A DNA stretch of 19,982 nt, from positions 1 through 19,982 of the forward strand of contig CAZIWH010000027.1 in NCBI GenBank assembly GCA_964542985.1, written 5' to 3'. The notes beneath the pieces were generated by a model. It searched no databases, was not told where the DNA came from, and saw only the letters and a list, made by a program, of their open reading frames with translations. The stretch's first letter is position 1, and each line of letters begins with the position of its first letter. The translations under genes and the position numbers were made by a program. Source of the DNA: QNYQ01 sp964542985 (GTDB lineage: Archaea; Thermoproteota; Thermoprotei_A; Sulfolobales; Pyrodictiaceae). This document shows positions 14,426-19,982 of the stretch, in pieces.

Positions 14426-16552
14426 ATGGGAGATCGCAAAGCCGGGGGCAGGGGCTTGAAGCTAACACTGGTGCCGGGCATCGGAGAAAAGCTCGCCACG
14501 CAGCTTGTAACCTACTTCGGCTCCGAAGAGGCAGCGCTGAGGGCCCTCCTTGACGCAGAGCTTGGCCCGGTTGCTGAGGCGGTCGGCTCCGAGAGGAGGG
14601 CTTTAAGGATAATTAGGGCAGCCAGACTGGCGGCTGCAGGTTGCAGCGGGGACGCATCAGCGACGAACGATGCAAGGATGATAGCAACATCGTCAATAAG
14701 CTATGTAGCCTCATTTACGTCGAGCCGGCCCGGCGGGGCCTGGATAGCCACGCTCGCGCCCCATCCCTCGGGCTGCGCAGAGGCTGCAAGTGAGAGGCTA
14801 CAGCGGCTCCTAGGCCTAGCCGCGAGGGCCCAGGCAGCGAGCCCCGGGGAGAGGAAGAGAGCCCGCAGCGTCCTAGAGCAGCTGGATTGGCTCCGTCCAT
14901 GTAGAGCCCAGGCCTCTGTGACGCTAATCATCGAACTCGAGGAGGCCCGGGCAGCGAGGAGAGATCTCGAGAAGCTCAAGAAGCTCATCCCGGGTCTCAA
15001 AGTAGAAACCGTGACCGACCTTGAGAGGAGGATGGCTGAAGGCTACACAGAGGACACGGTGTTCTACGACCCACATGGTGTGCTGGTAGAGGCCCCCGTA
15101 GCTAGGAAGCTCACTCTGGAGGAGGTGGCGCCACGCATCATACTTGAATGCGCGGCCCAGCGTTCCGGGCCGGCCAGGCTCCTCCTCGAGCTAGCCCGCG
15201 CTGCTCCAAGCCTCCTACACAGCCTCTACCCAAGCGAGGCTGAGAAACTCCTCCCTAAAACTAGGAGGCTAGTAGATACTGTAAACGCGTACCTCGAGGG
15301 CAGGCTCGGCGAGCCATACGAGAGGCTAAAGAAGATCCTCGATAACCTCGACGCCGTTGTAACCGACATCGAGGTCTGGATAAACGAGGAGGCGAAAAAG
15401 AGACTAGAGCGCCTCGAACTAAGGCTCACGGCAGCCGAGTTGTTGCGGATGATAGACGAGATAGCACTAGGCACAGTCCCCGTGCCGCCACCGGTAGCAG
15501 GGCTTTTCGAGGAACTGGCCCTGGAGGCGGAGAACAGGCTAGCAGAGCAGCTAGGCCTCACAGCGGAGGAAGCGGCAGCGCTTGCCGGCGTAGTGGAGCC
15601 CTCCCCGAGGCTACCGCTACAGCTAGACCGCTCCAAGATAGAGGCCCTCCGCCAGGTGCTCACCAGGAGAGCAGCGGCAGCGGCACATGAGGCGATGAAG
15701 CCCCTAGCCCGCATAGCCCTTGAGGCGATGGAGTCGACCGAGAAGGCCTACAGAATCCTAAAGACCATCGACGTAGTACTGGCGCTTGCAGAGTATGCCG
15801 CTAAAACCGGCGGAGCAGCTACCGAGCTGACACACAGCTATCTAGGCGTAGGAATCGTGAACGGCCAAGAACTAGACCTGCTACGCTCACGTGTGCCCGT
15901 GCAGCCCGTGAGCTACGTCGTGGGCTGCACCCCCTACAAGCCAGAGGGGACGAGCTGTGAGAACATAGTACTCCTCACCGGCGCCAACAGTGGAGGCAAG
16001 ACAACGCTCCTCAAACTCCTCGCCGAGACAGCGACCCTTGCACAGGCAGGGCTCCCAGCGCCGGCAGAGAAGGCGTGGGTCGGAGGCTTCGACGAGATCC
16101 ACTTCATCTCAAAGCCCACCGGCATGCTCAGCGCGGGGGCGCTGGAGACGCTCCTAAAGAAACTGGCGTCAGTAGTAGAGGAGCCGCATAAAAGGAGGCT
16201 CGTCCTCATAGACGAGCTTGAGGCAGTCACAGAGGCCAGCGCGGCAGCAAAAATCCTCAGCGTCTTCATAGAGGAGCTATCCCGCTCCAAGAACACAGTA
16301 GCGGTAATAGTGACTCACATGGCCGAACAAGTGCTCCAAAGCCTCAGCCCCGAGGCGGCGAAGACCGTCAGGATAGACGGGATAGAGGCACGGGGCCTCG
16401 ACGAGAACTACAACCTCATAGTAGACCGCACGCCGCGCTACCGTTACTTGGCCCGCTCTACCCCGGAGCTAGTAGTCACGAAGCTCCTAAAGACTACTAG
16501 AAACAGCCGCGAGAGAAGGTTCTACGAGAAGCTACTCAGTCGGATGAAGTAA
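14426..16552 (+). CDS. MutS-family ATPase with N-terminal helix-hairpin-helix
   Basis: A DNA-binding ATPase of the MutS superfamily, 708 residues. The N-terminus has a helix-hairpin-helix (LVPGIGEKLATQLVTYFG, about 15-32), which replaces the mismatch-recognition domain of MutS1. A long helical core with coiled-coil character follows (about 240-450). The C-terminal ATPase has Walker A GANSGGKTTLL (519-529, Lys525) and Walker B LVLIDE (592-597), followed by VTHMA, where His is the switch residue. No Smr nuclease domain is present at the end, unlike bacterial MutS2. Crenarchaea generally lack classical MutS1/MutL, so this may act in recombination or structure-specific DNA handling; that is inference. 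The ATG follows a TATA-like CCTTAACG with almost no leader. The 3' end overlaps the convergent dUTPase gene by 17 bases. Confidence 0.85.
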   Translation: MGDRKAGGRGLKLTLVPGIGEKLATQLVTYFGSEEAALRALLDAELGPVAEAVGSERRALRIIRAARLAAAGCSGDASATNDARMIATSSISYVASFTSSRPGGAWIATLAPHPSGCAEAASERLQRLLGLAARAQAASPGERKRARSVLEQLDWLRPCRAQASVTLIIELEEARAARRDLEKLKKLIPGLKVETVTDLERRMAEGYTEDTVFYDPHGVLVEAPVARKLTLEEVAPRIILECAAQRSGPARLLLELARAAPSLLHSLYPSEAEKLLPKTRRLVDTVNAYLEGRLGEPYERLKKILDNLDAVVTDIEVWINEEAKKRLERLELRLTAAELLRMIDEIALGTVPVPPPVAGLFEELALEAENRLAEQLGLTAEEAAALAGVVEPSPRLPLQLDRSKIEALRQVLTRRAAAAAHEAMKPLARIALEAMESTEKAYRILKTIDVVLALAEYAAKTGGAATELTHSYLGVGIVNGQELDLLRSRVPVQPVSYVVGCTPYKPEGTSCENIVLLTGANSGGKTTLLKLLAETATLAQAGLPAPAEKAWVGGFDEIHFISKPTGMLSAGALETLLKKLASVVEEPHKRRLVLIDELEAVTEASAAAKILSVFIEELSRSKNTVAVIVTHMAEQVLQSLSPEAAKTVRIDGIEARGLDENYNLIVDRTPRYRYLARSTPELVVTKLLKTTRNSRERRFYEKLLSRMK

Positions 16553-17021
16553 GGCCCTCGCCGAAATACGCGCCGCGGTAGAGAGATGCAGCAGGAAGCG
16601 ACAACGGGAGGAACACCATCTGCGCAACCCTCGCTCCCCGCTCAATCTTCACACCCGCAGGGTTGTGGACGACCAGCAGCGCAGCACCCCGCCCACTGTA
16701 CCCGGGGTCCCAGACAGCACAGTGAAGCGCAGCCCCCATCCGGAGCAGGCTGCTCCGGGGAAAACAGAGCCCGAGGAAGCCGGGCGGCACCCGGACCTCG
16801 TCGAGGAACCTCACCCGGTAGGCGCCAGGCCCCAGCAGCCACCACCCTTCTCGCGGCTCCAGTCGCCGCCCCCGGGGAACCACGCGGTCGCAGCGCCCGA
16901 GGATCCCGGTGTCGTCGAAAGCCTCTATCGAGGCGACGCGCAGGTCCACTCCTGCGGGCTGAACCTGCTCTGCCTCCTCGAGTCCAACAAACCAGCTTGC
17001 AAGGTAGCCTGGAAGCGCCAC
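16536..17021 (-). CDS. dut: dUTPase / dCTP-deaminase superfamily protein, probably dUTPase
   Basis: Keeps uracil out of DNA by hydrolysing dUTP to dUMP and pyrophosphate. Visible family motifs in 161 residues: PAGVDLRV (22-29), PRSSLLRMG (88-96), VWDPGYSGRG (103-112) and GARVAQMVF (129-137), plus a C-terminal YRGAYFGEGLTSS resembling the nucleotide-covering tail. The overall sequence looks like the DCD branch, but the glutamate that catalyses deamination in dCTP deaminase (the E of LEFYN in the E. coli enzyme) is replaced by Val in LLVVHN, so dUTPase is favoured over deaminase. The GTG start has AGGGTG about 9 bases upstream. A TATA-like GTATTAA (complement of 17081-17087) precedes it. It serves the same nucleotide pool as the ribonucleotide reductase at the window end. 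Confidence 0.85.
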   Translation of the reverse strand: MALPGYLASWFVGLEEAEQVQPAGVDLRVASIEAFDDTGILGRCDRVVPRGRRLEPREGWWLLGPGAYRVRFLDEVRVPPGFLGLCFPRSSLLRMGAALHCAVWDPGYSGRGAALLVVHNPAGVKIERGARVAQMVFLPLSLPAASLYRGAYFGEGLTSSD

Positions 17022-17167
17022 GGTGGAAACACCCTACACGCTAAGCTACGCTAACGCAGATCCATCCTTCCTCCGGCTTCTTAATACCTGCTCCACCTCT
17101 TCCAAGGGCCCGGCCCCCAGAGGGCTCGGCGCCCGATAGAAACATTGTGCATGACTGCGCGGGAGAC

Positions 17168-17174
17168 GGAGGGG
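17168..17174 (+). promoter_or_regulatory. Strong ribosome-binding site deciding the QueD-like start
   Basis: GGAGGGG with 8 bases to the GTG at 17183. The longer frame from the GTG at 17147 has no such site and its extra 12 residues do not look like family sequence. Confidence 0.6.
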
Positions 17175-17182
17175 CATCGGAA

Positions 17183-17599
17183 GTGCCCTTCGGAGTCTGC
17201 GTCGAGACATGGGTTTCTGTAGCGCTCTTCATAGACTCGGTTCCCAGCGAGTATGGTAGGCTGCACGGCCACGACTACAAGATACGGGTCTGCGTAGAGG
17301 GTGAGCCGCGCAGCGGGCTTGTGCTTGACCACTACTTGCTCCTCCGTGTGCTCCGCAGCTGCCTAGAGCGCGTGGATCACCATAACCTCAACGAGGTCCT
17401 GGACACAAGGAACGCGACAGCAGAGGCCCTCGTCTCATACATACACCGCTGCCTCTCCCCCAGGCTTCCCGTCAGTGTAGCGCTCGTCTACGTTGAGGCA
17501 TGTACAGCTACCGGCATGTGCAGCTACTACCGTGAAGAACCCACCCGGGAACCGGTAATTAGGGAGAAGCTGTCCCAGCCTCCGTGCACAGGCGGGTAG
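17183..17599 (+). CDS. QueD / 6-pyruvoyltetrahydropterin synthase-like protein with altered active site
   Basis: The QueD/PTPS family converts 7,8-dihydroneopterin triphosphate (the FolE product) to 6-carboxy- or 6-pyruvoyl-tetrahydropterin, en route to 7-deazaguanine or pterin cofactors. Recognisable here are GRLHGHDYKI (two zinc His), a GLVLDHYLL segment, DHHNLNE with the catalytic Asp-His, the NATAEAL helix and VEACTA with the substrate-anchoring Glu. Against E. coli QueD, the first zinc ligand (His of FEAAH) is Val and the catalytic Cys of CGRLHGH is Tyr, with a Glu just before it. PTPS-III and archaeal PTPS-VI are known variants in which Glu replaces Cys, so a related dihydroneopterin-cleaving role is possible. 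139 residues from GTG 17183. The KaiC-like gene downstream overlaps by 16 bases. Confidence 0.75.
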   Translation: MPFGVCVETWVSVALFIDSVPSEYGRLHGHDYKIRVCVEGEPRSGLVLDHYLLLRVLRSCLERVDHHNLNEVLDTRNATAEALVSYIHRCLSPRLPVSVALVYVEACTATGMCSYYREEPTREPVIREKLSQPPCTGG

Positions 17600-18438
17600 A
17601 GGTGAAGGAGAGGCCCAGAGTGCGTATAGAGAGGCTGCCCGTAGGGGTGCCTGGCTTCGACAAGCTGATCCAGGGTGGCATACCCCGGGGCTTCTTCGTG
17701 GCTGTGGTGGGCGAGCCGGGCACGGGGAAGACTATATTCTCAATACATTTTGTCGCCGAGGGCATAAGGAGGAGTGACAAGAACATCTATGTGACGACAG
17801 AGGAGTCCAAGGACAGTATAATAAAGCAGGCAGCGATGTTTGGCTTTGACTTCGAGAAGGCCATCGAGGAGAAGAAGCTAGTCATAATAGATGCCTTGAT
17901 GGGTGTGCGGGATGACCCTTGGAGCATAACCGAACTCACGGTAGAGAACCTGGTCAACAAGATAATTGAGGCCAAACGCTACCTAGGCTACGGCAGAGCT
18001 AGGCTAGTAGTGGACTCTATGTCGGCCTTCTGGTTAGACAAGCCGGCTATGGCCAGGAAGTACAGCTACTATGTGAAGCGGATACTCTACCGCTGGGATT
18101 TCACAGCCCTCCTCATAAGCCAATACGCCGTGACAACAAGCCTAGGCTTCGGCTTCGGAATAGAGCACGTGGCGGACGGCATCATAAGGTTTAGGAAGTC
18201 CGTGATAAGGGGCGAGCTGCGCCGCTACGTGATAATAGAGAAGATGAGACAGACAGAGCACAGCCTAAGGATGCACGAGATAGAGATAAAGGACGGTGTC
18301 GGGATGAGAGTTCTCGCCCCCACCCCCTACAGGAAGGAGGACTCAGCGCTCCCTGCCTCAGTCATGGCACGTATGATAGCATCCGAGCTACAGAAGATAC
18401 TAGAAGTGCCGGGCCCCGACGAGCCTGAGGAAACCTAG
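17584..18438 (+). CDS. KaiC-like RecA-superfamily ATPase
   Basis: A single-domain KaiC-like ATPase of the type abundant in archaea, probably a regulatory or signalling ATPase; substrate unknown. Walker A is GEPGTGKT (43-50), the catalytic glutamate pair sits in TTEES (71-75), and Walker B is LVVDS (141-145). LPVGVPGFDKLIQGGIP (18-34) is the usual KaiC opening, and ISQYAV and HVADGIIRFR are the later core strands. About 40 C-terminal residues beyond the core contain a helix and an acidic PDEPEE tail. The GTG at 17584 overlaps the QueD-like gene by 16 bases; a GTG at 17602, 3 bases after that gene's stop, is an equally plausible start. Same-strand spacing suggests one transcript with the QueD-like gene and the small gene that follows. 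Confidence 0.85.
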   Translation: MHRRVEVKERPRVRIERLPVGVPGFDKLIQGGIPRGFFVAVVGEPGTGKTIFSIHFVAEGIRRSDKNIYVTTEESKDSIIKQAAMFGFDFEKAIEEKKLVIIDALMGVRDDPWSITELTVENLVNKIIEAKRYLGYGRARLVVDSMSAFWLDKPAMARKYSYYVKRILYRWDFTALLISQYAVTTSLGFGFGIEHVADGIIRFRKSVIRGELRRYVIIEKMRQTEHSLRMHEIEIKDGVGMRVLAPTPYRKEDSALPASVMARMIASELQKILEVPGPDEPEET

Positions 18439-18457
18439 CCAAAGGTGCAGGGGGGCC

Positions 18458-18898
18458 TTGAGGCGCACAAGCTACTACATACGCTGGGGGGGTTCGCGGG
18501 CCCTAGAGCTACAGGTTTCGGGCGACGTCCTAACAGTCCGGGGGGCCAACTTCGAGATAACATTTGAGCCTAGAAGCGTAATAGTAGAAGCAAAATACAG
18601 CTACAAGAAGGAGGTCGAGGACACGAACCGAAAGACACTGATAATCGGCTTTGCCGAGTCTCTCCAGCCGCTAGAGGCGCCCAGGGTGGACATACTGGGG
18701 CGCAACTACCTAGGCAACTTCGAGGTAATACACACCGACCTCGGCTTCGAAAAATACCTCACAGTAATAACGCCCGCGAGCCACGTTTACGACTACGCGG
18801 TGCTTACAAACCACGAGCTACTGCTGCACATGAAGCCTAGAAGGAAGATATACTTCGAGGAAGAGCCCTATGACAAGATAATAATCTATCTAGTTTGA
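18458..18898 (+). CDS. Hypothetical beta-rich protein
   Basis: A 146-residue protein with many alternating short strands (TSYYIRWGG, LELQVSGDVLTV, NFEITFEP, SVIVEAKYSY, KTLIIGFA and a C-terminal KIIIYLV) and few helices, so probably a beta sandwich or barrel. No cysteine, no signal peptide and no membrane segment. It starts with TTG 19 bases after the KaiC-like stop, with a G run (GGGGGG) just upstream, so it is probably in the same operon. I do not recognise the family. A role as a partner of the KaiC-like ATPase would follow only from the neighbourhood. Confidence 0.65.
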   Translation: MRRTSYYIRWGGSRALELQVSGDVLTVRGANFEITFEPRSVIVEAKYSYKKEVEDTNRKTLIIGFAESLQPLEAPRVDILGRNYLGNFEVIHTDLGFEKYLTVITPASHVYDYAVLTNHELLLHMKPRRKIYFEEEPYDKIIIYLV

Positions 18899-19116
18899 CT
18901 GTGAATCAGCCCTCCCTGACAGGCACAGCCCCGGGAGAGTAATACCCCCGACATGTGTGGTGCGACCGCTTACCTCCATGAATCGGTATCGCTGTGTTCT
19001 ACACACAAGGCTTAGCCTCAAGGAGAAGTCGCATGAGGTAATACAGCCCACTCCGGGGGTACCTGCTATTCGCCTCTCCCCGCAGATACAATAGTATCCC
19101 GGGGGTGCTGACAGTA

Positions 19117-19982
19117 ATGCAGATGAGTAGCGACAGACGGCAGTTGGAGCTGATACGGGAGAGCCTCTACAGGCCGGAGGCTGAGGAGGAGGCGAAGCAG
19201 CTGCTGCTCACAGAGATATACAGGATGGTCGTCAGGGCCTACAAGCCGGTGGCGCCTAACGGTGGCCGTCTGGCGGAGCTGCCGGAGTGTGTCCGGGAGG
19301 CTGCTGAGGGTATCAAAGAGCCCTGCGGGGACGACCTCGGCTTCACCTATAACGCTATTCGTGTGCTGATGGCCAGGTACATGACCCGGAACGAGTACGG
19401 CGTCCCCATGGAGACCCCGGCTATGGTTATGAGGAGGGTTGCGCTGGGGTTCGGGGGCCGCGCCGACCCGGAGAAGCTGTACAGGCTGCTGGTGGGCCGC
19501 CGCTTCATGTTCAACAGCCCCACGTTGTTCAACATGTATGCCGACGGTGCTAAGGGGACTCTTTCTGCCTGCTACGTGACCCCGATATACGACGACATGA
19601 AGGCGATAATGGATGCCGCCACTGTACAGGCCCTGACGTTCAAGTACGGTGGGGGCCAGGGCTTCAGCTTCAGCGAGCTGAGGCCCCGCTGGGACATAGT
19701 CAGGGGCACCAGCGGCTACGCCTCCGGGCCCCTCAGCTTCATACGCATCTACGACACCGTGACGGAGATGGTTAAGCAGGGCGGGAAGCGCCGCGGAGCC
19801 AACATGGGTATAATGCATGCCTGGCACCCGGACATCTACAACCCATGGTTCAACCCCTGGCACGCCCTACGCAACATACTGCCGCCGCAGCTCCAGGCGC
19901 TGATAGACCGTACAAAGGCCCTCATAGAGTACCTTGAGGAGGAGGGCTACGAGATAGACCCCGCCTACAAGGAGATGGTGCT
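19117..19982 (+). CDS. nrdJ: Ribonucleoside-diphosphate reductase, adenosylcobalamin-dependent (class II), 5' part
   Basis: Reduces ribonucleotides to deoxyribonucleotides for DNA synthesis. The frame is open to the right edge (288 full codons), so the gene is cut by the window. Family motifs in order: RRFMFNSPTLFN, SACYVTPI with the first redox cysteine, YGGGQGFSFSELRPR, GTSGYASGPLSFIRIYD, VKQGGKRRGANMG and HPDI. These match the class II (B12-dependent) NrdJ and related large subunits; the remaining catalytic cysteines would be beyond the edge. There is no N-terminal ATP cone. After HPDI the sequence runs into an unusual helical stretch (YNPWFNPWHALRN onward) instead of the usual short EEFI.AK. 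Start ATG 19117 with GGGGGTG 9 bases before it; GATACAAT (19085-19092) may be a TATA box giving a nearly leaderless transcript. Confidence 0.9.
   Translation, partial: MQMSSDRRQLELIRESLYRPEAEEEAKQLLLTEIYRMVVRAYKPVAPNGGRLAELPECVREAAEGIKEPCGDDLGFTYNAIRVLMARYMTRNEYGVPMETPAMVMRRVALGFGGRADPEKLYRLLVGRRFMFNSPTLFNMYADGAKGTLSACYVTPIYDDMKAIMDAATVQALTFKYGGGQGFSFSELRPRWDIVRGTSGYASGPLSFIRIYDTVTEMVKQGGKRRGANMGIMHAWHPDIYNPWFNPWHALRNILPPQLQALIDRTKALIEYLEEEGYEIDPAYKEMV

Noticed and set aside
15226..15714. Leftward 162-codon open frame inside the MutS-like gene
   Set aside because: Ser/Arg/Ala-rich translation antisense to a clear helical coding region; no ribosome site or family likeness.
16586..17054. Rightward frames of 129-152 codons opposite the dUTPase gene
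   Set aside because: Pro/Arg/Gly/His-rich translations antisense to a gene with five dUTPase/DCD motifs.
18899..19116. Possible box C/D guide RNA or riboswitch before the ribonucleotide reductase
   Set aside because: CTGA and GTGAAT-like words occur, but no proper C box (RTGATGA) at a suitable distance and no strong stem; a short 20-codon ORF here is also not convincing.
19066..19863. Leftward 265-codon open frame
   Set aside because: It is antisense to the ribonucleotide reductase gene, which shows clear family motifs in the + frame; the leftward translation is low in recognisable structure and rich in His, Pro and Val repeats typical of shadow frames.

Overview
The window looks like chromosomal DNA of a hyperthermophilic crenarchaeon, most likely of the Desulfurococcales (Pyrodictiaceae/Hyperthermus-like). 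I infer this from the gene families (KaiC-like RecA ATPase, MutS-family ATPase with a helix-hairpin-helix, family I pyrophosphatase, hexameric-type glutamate dehydrogenase, DUF89 protein, class II ribonucleotide reductase), heavy use of AGG/AGA and ATA codons, many GTG/TTG starts, short leaders behind archaeal TATA boxes, and tightly packed, often overlapping genes. No tRNA, rRNA, CRISPR array, insertion sequence or integrase was seen, and no gap between genes exceeds 300 bases.

Layout. Positions 8-2294 hold a leftward run of four poorly characterised genes. Its first gene overlaps head to head with a rightward SPOUT/SpoU-like RNA methyltransferase gene (2265-2729). Next come a leftward GTP cyclohydrolase I (folE, 2710-3279), a rightward inorganic pyrophosphatase (3464-4000) and a divergent DUF89 protein (4126-5031). 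A GC-rich intergenic stretch (5064-5198) can fold into a three-way junction. It is followed by a radical SAM gene (5280-6083), a short ORF pair that may be one frameshifted gene (6093-6610), and a cysteine-free protein related to tRNA-guanine transglycosylase (6719-7846). FeoB (7936-10035) faces a small leftward gene with a degenerate GGDEF/nucleotidyl-cyclase-like palm domain (10022-10486). Glutamate dehydrogenase (10566-11834) converges on a glyoxylate/hydroxypyruvate reductase-type dehydrogenase (11831-12853). A leftward pair (12914-14370) encodes a predicted nucleotidyltransferase and an unknown protein. Diverging from it is a MutS-family ATPase (14426-16552), which converges on a dUTPase/DCD-family gene (16536-17021). 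The right end has a QueD/PTPS-like gene, a KaiC-like ATPase and a small unknown gene in one rightward set (17183-18898). The window closes with the 5' part of an adenosylcobalamin-dependent ribonucleotide reductase (19117 to the edge).

Functional themes. Three genes belong to families of the pterin/7-deazaguanine pathway (FolE, QueD/PTPS-like, TGT-like), scattered over about 15 kb. Two of them lack residues normally needed for catalysis or zinc binding, so their role is uncertain. dUTPase and ribonucleotide reductase share a deoxynucleotide-supply theme. The rest is mainly housekeeping metabolism and iron uptake. No complete new multi-gene system is demonstrable. The best leads are the structured intergenic element, the GGDEF-like palm protein, and the Cys-free TGT-like plus Cys-less QueD-like proteins beside a canonical FolE.
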